A stretch of DNA of 64,000 nt, taken from contig WIUZ02000019.1 of assembly GCA_015956445.1 (NCBI GenBank), positions 62,001 through 126,000 of the forward strand, in the 5' to 3' direction. Source of the stretch: Thelephora terrestris. Taxonomy: Eukaryota; Basidiomycota; Agaricomycetes; Thelephorales; Thelephoraceae. The notes below the pieces were generated by a model. It had not been told where the DNA came from. It made no database searches and saw nothing but the letters and a program-made list of their open reading frames with translations. The position numbers and the translations under genes are program-made. This document shows positions 1 through 11,832 of this stretch, piece after piece. Every line of letters begins with the position of its first letter. The stretch's first letter is position 1.

Positions 1-1
1 G

Positions 2-130
2 AGGATGGCGTCATCAGTGGGAAATACGGTGGTGGATGCGGTGGTGGATATGAGGTCAGTGAGGTCGCCGGAAGAGATGGCGTTGGAGGTGGACGCCATC
101 GAGGAGCGACTGCTGCCTGAGTTGCAGTAG
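2..130 (+). CDS. C-terminal end of an unknown protein (partial, 5' end outside window)
   Basis: An open frame enters from the left edge and ends at a TAG (128-130). The last residues, VRSPEEMALEVDAIEERLLPELQ, look like a natural amphipathic C-terminal helix rather than random translation. The gene lies on the same strand as PXR1, 134 bp upstream of the PXR1 start. Too little remains to assign a family. Confidence 0.4.
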   Translation, partial: RMASSVGNTVVDAVVDMRSVRSPEEMALEVDAIEERLLPELQ

Positions 131-264
131 AACCGGTGGTGGCAACAGGTGAAAACCGGTGAAACTTGCGGCCTCTCTAACAGGTGTCGCCAAACACTGG
201 TCGGCAAAGTCCGACCAGTCGGCTTTCACTGCCGCGTGCCAAAAAACACACTGACAGGCTCAAA

Positions 265-1595
265 ATGGGCCTTTCAGGTAGAAAAGTCAAGCAACGGATC
301 CCTCAAGATCCGAGGAACCTCTCATGGGCTGACGGTAGCGCTAAACCTCTCCGTATCGACGACCGTTCCCATTGCTCAGCATTATATTCACAGACGCATC
401 TCGCTTTGGTTCTACATATTTGGCCAAGCTGGGCTTCGATCACAGCGACAAAAATGCCACCCTCGGCATCTCAGGTGAAGGTCTCTCCCAACACCTCAAG
501 GTAGGGAGTACGCCTTCCTTCGCAATTGGTCTTTCACTTCCGCGTCATGTAGGTGCACCACAAACTGGACATGATGGGTATCGGAGCCCAACACACCAGG
601 GATCCTAATGGGATCGCTTGGAAGCAAAATAGAGACTTTGAAAACCTTCTCAAGAGGCTCAATGCGAACTCGGAAGATCCTGCAGAGGATGGAGTGGATT
701 TTTCTCCCATTGACGGCTTCCAGCCAGCTCACGTCAACGAACTCCCTGGCAGCACGGCTAATGCCGAGACAGAAACAGAGACAAGAGGCGAGGATGGAAA
801 AGTAAAGAAGGAGAGGAAGTCGAAGAAGAGAAAGAGGCCACGAAATGATGATGAAACTGCGGTAGTGGAAGAGAGAAAGTCAAAAAAACGGAAGCAGGCT
901 GATGGTGGACCCATGGAAGGGGGTCCATCGAGCTCAAACTCACCCCCACCCACACCAGAAAGCATACCGTCCGTCACAACTGATCGTTTCCGTAAAGAGG
1001 CATCTTCTGACCCTTCGGTTCCAGCATCTCCAGCAAACCCCACCGCCATGGCCGTGCTCATAGAGCTCGGTTCATCGCCTCCAAACGTCTCGCCGCGACT
1101 TCATCGAGAGCCGTCGCGGAAATTCTTGGCATATCTTCCACTTCTATTACACCTCTGTCTGGTTCAGGCTTTGCAACTCCTGAGGTAGCACCTCTTGCTG
1201 AAGCTGACCAACATGGACACTTGACAGTCTCGACGAAAAGCGTCACAGAATACTTCAAGGAGAGGATGGGACTCGTGGTTTCAAAGCCCAAAAGTTTTGA
1301 CATGGTGACGGATGAAGAGCCCCGAGGTGGTATTGGCTCTCGGCCGAAAGTCTGCGCTCTTGACGAGGTCGAGGAAGGCAGGGGGCTGCGCGGCGGTCTC
1401 GGTATGGGTTTGCTTGCTAAGATGTCCGCAGCCGAGGCCGCGGGGGAAGTTTCTATACAAGGAATACCCGAAGGAAAGGACAAGAGAAAGGAGGCGAGGA
1501 TTGGGAGAGAAAGCTGCAGTGAAGGAGATGAAACTGAGGCGAGGCACAGATCAAGAAGGAAAGGTAAAAGACGGGCGAAAGTGGCCAGTGACTAG
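265..1595 (+). CDS. PXR1: PXR1/PinX1-type G-patch protein (rRNA processing, telomerase inhibitor family)
   Basis: Proteins of this family act in the nucleolus in pre-rRNA and snoRNA maturation, partly by activating the helicase Prp43 through the G-patch; PinX1 also restrains telomerase. Best model: exons 265-334, 394-500, 553-968 and 1025-1595, giving 387 aa. The start MGLSGRKVKQRIPQDPRNLS is typical. The G-patch region spans exons 2-3 (SRFGSTYLAKLGF, GLSQHLK, then VHHKLDMMGIGAQ). The family block GIAWKQNRDFENLLKRLN follows. The middle is Lys/Arg-rich (KKERKSKKRKRPR), as expected for nucleolar proteins. The C-terminal part keeps the conserved HRARFIASKRLA, AEILGIS and VTEYFKERMG. Introns 1 and 2 are clear. 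The third (969-1024) was chosen because it keeps the frame and joins the conserved blocks, so its exact ends are less certain. Confidence 0.88.
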
Positions 1596-4377
1596 TGCCA
1601 ACTGGTTCGGAAGGCGTGTGCTACTTTGTTACCTACTGGAAATCGTGATGAAAGTTACCAACTCGCTCTCTGGTTATCGCTTTCCGCTGAATCGACGCGA
1701 ACGGGCAGTGCGTCATGCGCAACTCCACGTTTCTCCAGGCCGATGGGAAATCAACTATTTTGAGTGAAAAAAGCGTGCCTTGTACGAGGGATCTCTGGGG
1801 CGCGACTGTGGAGTACGCAGGATGCAAAGCGAAAAGAAGGCGGGGTTCACTTGTTGGATAATTCAATCGCGTTCCGGCTCTTTGACAACACTTGCTCGCT
1901 TATGCTCGGTGTTGGCTTGGACCGGAGCGGAGTATCTGGAATCTTGGACGATGCTGTTCCAACTACCGACCTCCAGTCAATCGAGCGAACAAGAGTACCA
2001 CAAATAACTTCCGGATGACAGGTCGTGCCAGCAGAAGAGTTTCACCTCCAAACGTATTTCTCAAGCCAGAAGCGAAGACGTGGGGCTTGCACAGGCCGAG
2101 GAGCGCTGCCCATCATTGCGAAAAACGTCGTCGAGGACAAGACACTCAGGAGGCAAAAGTCGGAGGCAAACTTGTTTTGGGACTGTGCTGGCTGTGACCT
2201 CGGTCTAACTGGAGCATGGCATAGACCGCACGACGGGGGCTTGAACAGTGTTACGGACAATGTCAAATCCGGATTTCCAGAGATAGGGTGAGCAGGTGCC
2301 ATTCACAGAGTACTCTTGACTTGACAAGGATCTTTTGAAACGAGGACGTCAACAGAAACCTTGCCGTAAGCCATAATCAGAGTCTGAAGCAAGCGGGGTC
2401 GACAATCCCGTCGAGTGAGCAGGATTACTATCTAAAAAGAAGGGCTCGCCTACTTGCGGGTTCTCACCGCGAGATGATGTGTGATCAAGGAAGTGAAAGT
2501 TACTTGGAAGGACAACGAATCAGTCGACGAGTGAGTGCAAAGAAAACATTGCTCATCGTTAAATGTATTTCGGGATTTTCGGTCATCCTGATCTCTCACG
2601 TCTAGGTCCTCCTGCCGAGCTAAGCCATGTAAGCCTTTCTTAAGCTGCCAGCGATGTTGGGAGAGGTGCTCAGCAAGGCATAGGTTCAGCGTGATGCAGT
2701 AGATCTTGGGTAGACAACGAGAAAGCAGGGCTCAAAAAGAATCAATCCGGATCTCCGCTCGCTCGACCTCGTTCAATACCACTTACTTTTTGTGTGCCAC
2801 GCATAATCTTACTCCCCACCAGGAACCGATTTGAAACCATCGCGGGCGCTGGTGTTACCAAAAATGGACCCCACGGGGATCCAGGTTCCGTTAAAAGGAG
2901 CCGAGTGGAAGATTGGTATAAACATAGCAGCATGGCGAACAGCCGCTGATGAGGAGTAGGTACCCATGAGAAGTGTCTTTGCGACTTGTTGAGAGATGGC
3001 TATGGGGTTGGGTACTCGAAACCGATTCACATGGAACCATTCAGCACTGGTGAAACGCTGGGCTAAGCCAGGACCCAGGAAAGTTAGTTGAGCGCCCAGA
3101 TCCAAAATCCGGACGGTTTGGGCGATTTTTGGCGTTGAGGCCGGATCTTTTTGGCGTGCAAATCCGGACGGATGGACCGCCGAAGCACCTTGGGGCCGGA
3201 GGAGCGTCCGGACGGGGTGGGATTTTCAGATGAGTTGCCGGTTCCAGCATCCGGACAGTATGATCTTGGCTCGGCACAAAATTGGTCGATGCTCCAGTGG
3301 TCGACGCTGGACTGCCTAATGCCTAGCCAAGAACTTCCTGAGCCCGTCCTGAAGCAGAGACTGAGGCAACGGCCGAAGAGTTTATGCGGCTATCTTCGTT
3401 CGTTCGCAAACGGATCTCCTTACCCGCACTTGTTCTCAAGGACAAAGCCCCCCAGCCATCTGCTCCCAATACTGGCAGCCTCGACTTCTCAGCCATGGTA
3501 GAAGTGCGACGCTCACATCAGACTCGGGGAGTCGGTTCGGCTTAGATTAATGCGAGAGTTGAACGCGCACCTTTGAAAGGAGGAAAACCGCGCCACGGGA
3601 ACAGGGTCACAAGCTACGCTGGATTGAGCCCGCTCAAGGGGGGGGGGCTCGTTCCGAACCCGAAAACGAACTCACACCGGCCCCCACTGGAAACTCTGCG
3701 AATGCCGCGATCGTTGCTCAATTGAAGGCGATGAAGGTATTTTTTTGTTACGTGCACTCCCTTCTATTACTAACCAGTGGTCAGGCACTCGAGTATCGGC
3801 GAGGAAGGTTCAGTCGTGCGGGAGTTCCGCTCATCAGCCTTTTGGAAACTTCCCGAGTTTCTGCCCTCTCCCCTATCACCATTGGTCGATAGGCGTGGGT
3901 TTTCCTCGCACCAGGCGAGTACTCCTGCTTCTTTCCCTCGAACCAACTGAGACGTCTGGCAACCAGTTGTCTGTCTGTATTCAAAATCAGGCGGGAAGAA
4001 TGGTAAATACAGCGCGGTTACTGACTCGTCGAGTGTCACCACGGTGTCACATACCGGTGTGCAGGTCTTTGGCTAAAGTCATGGCAGGTGGTTCACGCAT
4101 GTCCCTGAAGAAACTGCGAAGCTACAAACGAAATATTTTGCACTGCTATCGCCCCAGAATTTTCTCCTCCTACTTCGTTCGCCCCCAAAGACAAACCAAA
4201 CCCAGTTGTTGGAGGTCTCACACGAAGATATGGAAGAGTTCTCCACATTGACAGTGCGGAACGAAAATATAGAGGCAGCACTTTCGAAGTACAAGGTAGA
4301 ATAGCTAAATTACATTATCCTTGCCTAGCAGGGAGAATACACACCGTGAATCGCCTTCTACCGTAGAGTGGTATAAT
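1596..4377. other. Gene-poor stretch, no gene recognised
   Basis: Only short or low-quality frames occur here. The longest plus frame (3745-4251) does not resemble a protein family. A minus frame around 2809-3105 reads like a degraded coding piece (GAQLTFLGPGLAQRF) that I could not assign. A poly-G tract lies near 3640. A copy of the TCCGGAC-rich repeat is listed separately. Confidence 0.5.
3095..3262. repeat. TCCGGAC-rich repeat, diverged relative of the element at 4378-4499
   Basis: The motif TCCGGAC(GG) occurs four times in about 160 bp. The left end, GCCCAGATCCAAAATCCGGACGG, closely resembles the left end of the terminal-inverted-repeat element at 4378. No clean terminal inverted repeat or target duplication is visible here, so this may be a decayed copy. 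Confidence 0.4.
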
Positions 4378-4499
4378 GGCCAGATCCCAATCCGGACGGA
4401 AACACGGTTGCTGATGGAGAGGCCAGATCTCAGTCCGGACGGGTTGTCACCTCACCGATTTGCCAGTCCGGACAAATTCAGTCATTTTGGGATCTGGCC
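4378..4499. mobile_element. Small non-autonomous inverted-repeat element (MITE-like, 122 bp)
   Basis: The ends are a perfect 13-bp inverted repeat, GGCCAGATCCCAA at 4378-4390 and its complement at 4487-4499. ATAA-like bases flank both ends (ATAAT on the left, TTTAT on the right), so the repeat may extend with one mismatch, or TA may be the target duplication. The left-end motif recurs as an internal direct repeat at 4421 (GGCCAGATCTCAGTCCGGAC). TCCGGAC occurs three times. There is no coding capacity. The superfamily cannot be told from this copy alone. Confidence 0.6.
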
Positions 4500-5410
4500 T
4501 TTATTGCGGATGTCAGGGGTCCTGCTAAGCCTTCCGACAAGTTAAGACGCTTCCCTTTGACTGAAAGTCTTTCCTAATATGGGAGGTGTCATACCGCTGT
4601 CAGTGTCACCAAACGCTTGATCATCTTGTAACGTAGCAATCCGAATCCGCTCCACCTCGATCACTCCGCCCTTCACCGATCTCGTTCCAGCCGCGTCCTC
4701 GGACCTCGATCCCCTCCCCTCCAAAAAAAAGCGGAACACATCCCAGAACGATCGTGATCAGATCTGCCGTATGGTTGGCGGAATAGCCGTTCAATGTTCG
4801 CTGTCCGGCAGACTCTGGGGGGGATGTGCGTCGGTGAATGCAGCATTCTACTAATGCTCACAATGAGGGAATAGGACGGAGTCGGAATCGAACAGAGGGA
4901 AAGCAACCTTTCGAATCTCCTTCGGCAGAGCGTCGGCTGACATTAGGGCGAAGGTATTGATTCGAAGATGGTACCCTGTTTTCAGGATCATGGACCGCCG
5001 CCAACTACTTATTCATTTTCTACGGCTAAGGAACACAATGTCGGTTCCTCCTCCAAACCTCCTCCAACTCAACCATGAAGCCACCTCTCCCTCCAGATGG
5101 CGACTCCTACGTTGTCCTCGAGTTTCCGTTCCCTCTTCTTTTCTCGTCTCCAGACAGGTTGCCTCCTGTACCTATCATGATGCTCAAGCGAAATTCAACC
5201 AAAGCATATCATGTGCGCAGCGTTCACGGTTTTGAGCTCGAGGTGCTTCTGATAACTTGATTCCAAGTCGGACTCCAGTCACTCTGACATAAGCTGCAGC
5301 TCAACATCGCCTTTGCGTAGATTAGACAGCAAAGTCAGCCCCTTTCATTCCTCCCCACATTCGATTTCAGCTCAAAACGCCTCCTTAGTTTTCTCTCTCT
5401 CCGGACATAG
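4500..5410. other. Intergenic region and unresolved 5' exon(s) of the KRE6/SKN1 gene
   Basis: The KRE6/SKN1 coding sequence must begin in an exon upstream of 5411, because exon 5411-5573 starts inside a codon after an acceptor (CCGGACATAG). Candidate coding pieces with Ser/Pro-rich composition lie around 4990-5240, but no join could be chosen with confidence. The fungal N-terminus of this family is low-complexity and poorly conserved. Confidence 0.4.
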
Positions 5411-7382
5411 GATCCTGGGGTACCGACAAGCTCGACGATTATGGTGACGAATTACACAGACCAGAAGACTGCGACCGTCGAAACATTCAGTACGATGTAA
5501 ACCTCGCCTCCTGGAGGGGCCTAATGAACTTAGGCTCCCTCATCTGCGTATGTCTCGGGGCAGTGATCTTGCTGTGAGCTTCCCTCCATATTCTCCATCA
5601 CCTCGTCTTCGACCTCGTCCCCCTCCAGCGTCGGATACCCCGTGATCATTTATTTCACCTCACCTCGCTATGCCCCCATTCGCGGCTGGAGCAACGCCAA
5701 TTCAACCGGACAAACACCGGACGTTGGGAACTTGGGCCTCATCGATAAGGACACGCCCGCGGAAGTGTACAATATACCATCCTATAAAGATGGCCGCGAG
5801 ATGGTTCTCGTATTCTCGGATGAGTTCAATACAGACGGTCGTACGTTTTATCCCGGAGATGATCCCTACTGGGAGGCGGTCGATCTCAACTACTGGGTAT
5901 CTTCATGATTTTCCCCACCCTAACGCGACCTGAACGGTGCTGCTTTATAGGCGACCAACAACATGGAATGGCTGGACCCCGAAGCAGTAACCACGGCTAA
6001 TGGCTCCCTTGTCATAACCCTGTCTCAGCAGCAAACACACGGTTTTAACTACCAGAGTGGGATGATCCAGTCGTGGAATCAATTTTGCTTCACTGGTGGT
6101 TACATTGAAGCCAACGTCAGCCTTCCTGGTTTGGCCGACGTTTCAGGGCTGTGGCCCGCGATCTGGTGAGTTTGCTTTGATGCTCACCACGGACCGCGGT
6201 GCTTACTTATTGTTAGGACCATGGGGAATCTCGGCCGGGCTGGATATGGTGCGAGCCTCGACGGCTTGTGGCCATATAGTTACGACTCATGTGACGTCGG
6301 CACCTTACATAACCAGACCCTGAATGGCCTTCCTGAGGCCGCAGCGGATGCCGTCTCTTTTCTTCCTGGTCAAAGACTCTCTCGATGTACTTGCAGTGGG
6401 GAAAGCCATCCTGGTCCAATTCATAGCGATGGTACGTTCGTTGGTCGCGCCGCACCAGAGATCGACATCCTCGAGGCACAAGTACGCATATCATTCGATA
6501 TCGATGCACCATCAGTTTCTCACCTTCCTTGCAGACTACCGGCAAACAAGGAGGAGGACAAGTCTCGCAGTCCGCACAGTGGGCTGTAAGTGCTTAGGTA
6601 CCCTCGCTCTCTGAGCTTACTCATGTCCGACTAAGCCATTCAATCACGGGTACCTCTGGGAGAATACAACAGACAACTTGTACATCGCCGATCCGGCCGT
6701 TTCTTTTCTAAATCCTTTCATTGGTGGCATCCTGCAACAGTCCACCTCCGTCGTAACGCAAACAAATCAAAACTGCTACGAAGGAGGCACTGGGTGTTTC
6801 TCGGTCTATGGCTTCGAGTACGTGCCTGGATTCGACAATGCAGTATGTCCTAGATTCTCTCGGGGAAAAGTCTTCGCCGTTTCTCACACGCCCCTCAGTA
6901 TATATCTTGGGTATCCAACGGCAAACTAGCTTGGACCCTGCTATCGGCCGGCATGGGACCGGATCCACTCGTAGAGATTTCTGCCCGGCCGGTCTCGCAA
7001 GAACCGATGGTGTGTTCCACTTCCCTGACGCATTGTGGCTCCGGCTTTAACGTCTCGTTTCAGTACATTATCATCAACTTGGGGATATCTGAGAGTTTTG
7101 GATTCGTCGATCTGGACCACCTACCGTTCCCCGTGCATCTCAAGGTTGATTACATACGCGTGTATCAACCTCGTGGAGAGGAGAACATCGGCTGTGACCC
7201 ACCAGGCTTCCCTACCCAGGCCTACATCAACCAATATAGGGACGCATACTCTAATCCCAACCTCACCAGTTGGGTGGACGACTACCACCAAACGATACCG
7301 AGGCAAGTTCTTTGTACCCTTCGCGATTCCAACCAGATCGCTGATGTCATGGTGCAGGAATAATCTCCTTACACAATGTTAG
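5411..7382 (+). CDS. KRE6/SKN1 family beta-glucan synthesis protein (GH16-like)
   Basis: KRE6 and SKN1 are type II membrane proteins of the secretory pathway needed for cell-wall beta-1,6-glucan. Recognised exons: 5411-5573, 5629-5896, 5951-6165, 6217-6481, 6535-6585, 6636-6842, 6899-7009, 7064-7302 and 7358-7382, together 513 residues of protein. A single membrane segment ([23 protein letters not shown]) is followed by the lumenal GH16-like domain: [50 protein letters not shown], the acidic motif [10 protein letters not shown] in the usual catalytic position, and the C-terminal VDYIRVYQP. The last intron (7303-7357) begins with GC (CGAG|GCAAGT) and not GT. Splicing it gives the usual short tail ending in QC. 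The first coding exon or exons upstream are not resolved. Confidence 0.9.
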
Positions 7383-8278
7383 TATCGTTAACCATTCTCC
7401 CGCGGTATTTTAAGTATCCGCGTGTCCCTTCGTTTCATTCATCGCATCCACGATGTATGGTCAGTAAAGTGACCCGACATCGCTTCATCTCAATTCGGAT
7501 TAACCACATGCATCAAGTAGGCTAATTTTACCCCTCATTGCACTGTATCGTTTATCTTCAACCTCTGTAAATATCCTGTCTTTTTACACTGCCCTTATGC
7601 AATGCGCTTAGTAACGGGTGATATTAGCGACTACCCGGTGACTGGATGTTATTGAGTGACTGTCCGCAGGAATAGGTTAGACAGCAAATATACGTATTCG
7701 CCGTAGAAGGGTGCCAGTTTCCGCATTTTGCGGTGTTCCTGGCCCCCCACAGTGTTCGGGGTCCTTTGCCTTCCTTAACAGTCCACAAGTGGTCACCTAG
7801 ATTTGAGTGTACACTATTGTACATCCCATGGACAGTCACTCATTAAGGACTGGATGTTATTAATACGAAGGGACAAGTGGGAGGGATTTTCCATGTTCCT
7901 GACCCCACATAGTACAGAGCGACTGGAGTCCCTGTTCCGTCCTTGAAAGCCCGTAAATGACCATTCCACTCGGTGGGAAGCCGACTGTCTCCTAGTTAGT
8001 TGTCGTGAGCACATCCCGCAGCCGTAAACCAGTCGACCAGCTCCTTGCAATTGCAGAACAACCGAGCTGGCGGGACGGGTAATTCGTGCGAGCGCGGAGG
8101 TGAAACTACGGATACGTATTCTCTGTAGGGCATGCAAGGCGACTGAAGGGGGGATGTTGGCGATGTACACTAAGTAGTAGAACATTCGTACTTCCCCGAT
8201 GGACAAATCATTTATTTTATCCAAATTCCATTATGTAAATTCCAAGGGCACAGCGCCTTGAGCGCTTCGGGAAACTCA
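7383..8278. other. Intergenic, no gene recognised
   Basis: No frame with protein-like content was found. A 12-bp perfect inverted repeat (GAGTGACTGTCC near 7655 and its complement near 7829) and a direct repeat (GACTGGATGTTATT near 7640 and 7850) suggest the remains of a small repeat. Confidence 0.4.
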
Positions 8279-10718
8279 ATGTTTCCGCCACACCCCCTTC
8301 GCTGCGCGTTGACCGATTCTGTGGCTTCTGGTGTCTTTGTCGACACCAAATTCTATCTGTTCTCTCGTCGGAACTCGTCTGGGAAGGTCTGTCGACCACG
8401 GTCGCTGTATGCGAACAGTCTGACTCTCAAATCCGTTCCATACTTCGACAACCGTGAGTAAGCTATTTCCCACCGCCACACTCGCCACCGAATATTCCTC
8501 TATGTACTCACCTGGAGAAACGTTTCTTGAGTCTTATCGGGGGGGTTTGCGGAAGGCGTGACAAAAAGCCTTGATCATGACCCCTTCGAAGGTTCTGATC
8601 AAGAAGAGGACTATGACTACCTTTCTGACAGCGACCTCGAGGACGACGTCGAAATATCAGAGCCTGTCGCACAGATCCACGACCTTGCAACGGATGGTCA
8701 AACCTCGAACGTGGCTGGAAGGTTTCGCAATGAGCTCAACCATCTGGGAAAGGTTGTTGTTCTAAGGGGTGTCTCTTATCTGACGTCAGTACGGGTGCAG
8801 CCTCATTCCCCCCGTTATAAGACTTGCTCAATTCACGGGGTAGATTCCAAGCAATCGTTATGCATTTGTACACCGGAGAAATCGACTTCGCGCCTTTCGG
8901 ATCTAAAGCGAATCGCGAACTCCGTACACCCGAGCTTTTGTCAACGGAGGAAGACACTATCCCTAGACCCTCACCCAAGTCGATCTATCGTGCTGCGGAT
9001 ATGGTTGGGGCTAAGAATATGACGATGTTCAATTAACTGACGCACTTGTTCGACAGTATGACATACCCAAACTCAAAGAACTCGCATATGCAGCAATCAA
9101 GAACGGAATCAAATCTTGCGATGTTCTTGAAGAAACATTTTCTAAGTTTACTTCTCGGTTCGTACGTGGCGCTCTGCCCGAGTTGCCGAGCCCCCAACCG
9201 ATTATACAGATACCCGGAGATGATTGATATTCACGTCGAAATTCTAGCGTCAGCATTGCGTTTATCGAATCCGCAAGATATTCAAGAACGGCTAAACGAG
9301 AAATTGCGATCTTTCGCTAATGGAGAAATCCCTCACGCGGCTAACGCCGTTTCGGCATTGTTTGCTATCATGGCTTGTTATCATGCCTCCGAAAGCCCTC
9401 CAGAAACCGGTAACTCAAACATCCAAACTAAGTCAAAATGTACTTGGGCAATTGGCGGTACCCGCGAGGCCCCTCCTCATCAAAAGTATATGAATATCGC
9501 TCTTATAAATTCAATGCGCCATGGATCGTTCCTCGACATGGAGTATCGCGTGAGGAAAAAGCGGATTGGGGTTGACCGGTTCACACCGATATATCTGTCC
9601 GGCACCATCTTTCACAGCGTCAGATCCAAGTTGGACGCTCGTAGGTCATGTTCTTCCTACCCGCTCTGTCACTTTGATTGACCTCTCGTAGTGGTACATA
9701 AATCTATCGTTGAAGGGGGAGAAGAGGGAGTGGATGACGACAGTGATTACGAAGAGGAGCCCATCGCAGGACTCCTGGGAGCTGGAACCAACAAACCTGC
9801 GGAAGAGGATAAAATCCCGTGCCTCACTCTCCTTCCTGGCGCTTTCACAACGTGAGTGCAGTTATCACTAGTAGCCCAGTCAGGACTAAGTTATTTCAGT
9901 TGGAAGGTACTTTTCTTGTACCTCTGCTCCAACGAAATTACCTTTGGACCTTTGAAGTCCCAAGGAACTTCCTCAAGTAGCCTGTCTCCGGGGAAAGGGA
10001 AAGAGAAACTCGCGAGCGAGGCGTTCTCTTGCTCACCAAAGTCCCTTTATCACCTAGCTCAGTTGGTAGGTTGTGTATGTTGCCCAATGGAACATCCTTA
10101 ATATTCTCGAGTGCAGCTTGGACTGGACCGTCTTGCCGACCTCGCTTTCCGCGACATTACAAGTAAACTCACATCTGAGAACATCATTGGGGAGCTTTTT
10201 TCAAAATTCACAGCGGAGTAAGCAGTTACAAATTCGACCTTCCCATACCATCATATTGAGACTGTGTCCAAAAAAGCAACGGCAGACTATTGGAGGAACA
10301 GGTTTTATTATTAACCTCGAGATTAAAAACACCCAGGTCAACTTCAGCGTTTCAACAATACGTCGGAAAGGTCGCCGGTGGTGCTTCACCTTATTGTTAC
10401 GAAGCACTCAAACTCGCATTCGGAAACACAGTGGATGCTATGAAACAAGAGGATCAGAAAATTGCGGACAAACGAAAAGCTCGTGAGGCTGAGATGTCAC
10501 AGCCAACACTGAAGTGCACTCGGCCAAGGATCGGATGTGGGGAGGTAGCAATCGCTAACGTGGGGTTTGGGAGCAAGTGTCAAAATTGTAGGGCGCCCCT
10601 CGAGTGCTCGACGTGCAACCTGAGATGGGAAGGGGAGGCCGTTTGCCGTGGCTGCAAAAAAGGCTTGAAACTTTCCGCGAATAACCCCTTCAGAAGCTTC
10701 TCATTGTCACCCTTCTGA
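8279..10718 (+). CDS. BTB/POZ-domain protein with C-terminal zinc-ribbon-like Cys pairs (copy 1, intact)
   Basis: Nine exons (8279-8453, 8532-8784, 8844-9003, 9057-9157, 9210-9640, 9692-9851, 9900-10065, 10117-10217, 10277-10718) join in frame to 662 aa. The BTB fold is seen in VDTKFYLFSRR, LYANSLTLKSVPYFDNLLSGGFAEG and FQAIVMHLYTGEIDFAPF. A long acidic insert (DYDYLSDSDLEDD) sits inside the domain. A second, similar unit follows (TFGPLKS, SPKSLYHLAQL, IIGELFSKF). The C-terminus has a charged helix (KRKAREAEM) and Cys pairs (CQNC, CSTC, CRGC) that could bind zinc. BTB proteins usually mediate protein contacts or cullin-3 recruitment, but the role of this lineage-expanded family is unknown. 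It is the first of three copies in the window and the only one without a visible lesion. Confidence 0.85.
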
Positions 10719-10724
10719 AAAAAT

Positions 10725-11760
10725 TATTGATGCATGTTTGAGACGGAAGGAACCTTCGGGATGGCAAAAGTACGCTTAGAATAGTGAACAATTCAAAAGA
10801 TTAGATAGGTTATAACAAAGGGACGTCACCCGCTCAAAGCGAGACCCTTCAAGGCCCTGTTTTTCCCCCTAATTCCTCTTTTCAAGGGGTAGTCAAAGTC
10901 AAAGTCATGTACCCTAGCCCATTCTGCCCGGAAAGCCCGCTGGTGGGGGATGTAAGTTTGCGTGGTCAGGTATCCCGTAAGATCCGTTGGTGTCTAGACT
11001 GTGTGCTGGTACTTTGGCTCCCGCCTCTGCCAGTTCGTACCAGGAGTTGGAGTTTCTTTCACAGAGTGTGGTACGTCATGCCAGTGGGGGAGTCTGCTGA
11101 TGAAAGATTCGAAGGAGGAGGGGTAGGTATTTGAGTTTCCCATAGTTGATCCTACACCGGTATATATATAGCTGAGGATTACGAACGATCACGAGAGCCA
11201 AGATAAGGAACCGACCTGAAGTTTCACTCTGCTGGCGAGGCTGAACCGAGGGGAAGCATTTCGATGTTCTTGGAAAGTTCCTCGGTCGTAGGCTGTTTGT
11301 CCAACTTGCCCGACACCAGAACACACCGCAACACAGTAAAATTGGGCATCTTCGACTTCAATATTCTCATATTCCATCTTTGTACCAAGTTCTTCGTGAG
11401 TGAGACATGCGGAGGACACGGAATCTTCGCGCGAGCCCGGGCCCGGGGGTCTCTGCGGTTGGTGGGACGGAGAAGTTCTCTTCCTGTGTGGCCCTAGGTG
11501 ATTGAACTGAGGTATGCAACCGTCCGACCAAGCCAAGTCGGTGGCTCTGGAGTGATATTCGCGCTTGCAAGGACGCAGCGAGCCGAGGAAGGAGGTATCT
11601 CTGTGTCACAGGTCATTTTGTGGATTAAGACCGCCCGGCAAGAACCTTCACATACAAAGTACACCGGAACCAATGCGATAGATCAGCCAGCCAGCCATGT
11701 TAAGATCCTGAACGCGCCCACGAGGAGGGTAGGTGTATTTGATGGTGGCGGTTGAGGACA
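10725..11760 (-). pseudogene. 5'-truncated PEX14 duplicate
   Basis: The sequence is a diverged copy of PEX14 exons 2-5 (compare 58937-60095), in the same position relative to BTB copy 1 as the real gene has to BTB copy 3. It begins within exon 2 (NTPTLLVGAFRILTWLAG) and lacks exon 1, which encodes the PEX5-binding N-terminal domain. An in-frame TGA (11683-11685, minus strand) lies inside the membrane segment where the intact gene has GGA. It ends about 70 bp before the ATG of BTB copy 2, so it is a by-product of tandem duplication and not a functional gene. Confidence 0.8.
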
Positions 11761-11832
11761 GCGGCCCGGATTGGGCCCTGGCTCAGCATCATGAGGCGCT
11801 TACTACACTGTTAGAACAACAATCTCCCCTAG

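Noticed and set aside
2809-3105. Minus-strand frame as an aspartic protease or other gene
   Set aside because: A few residues look protein-like, but there is no catalytic motif and no extension on either side.
3745-4251. 168-aa plus-strand frame
   Set aside because: No family resemblance, no supporting splice pattern, and an antisense frame of equal quality.
10051-10070. tRNA-like A box (TAGCTCAGTTGGTAG), also at 13587-13605
   Set aside because: It lies in BTB exon 7 and encodes HLAQL followed by a splice donor. No anticodon arm or B box follows.
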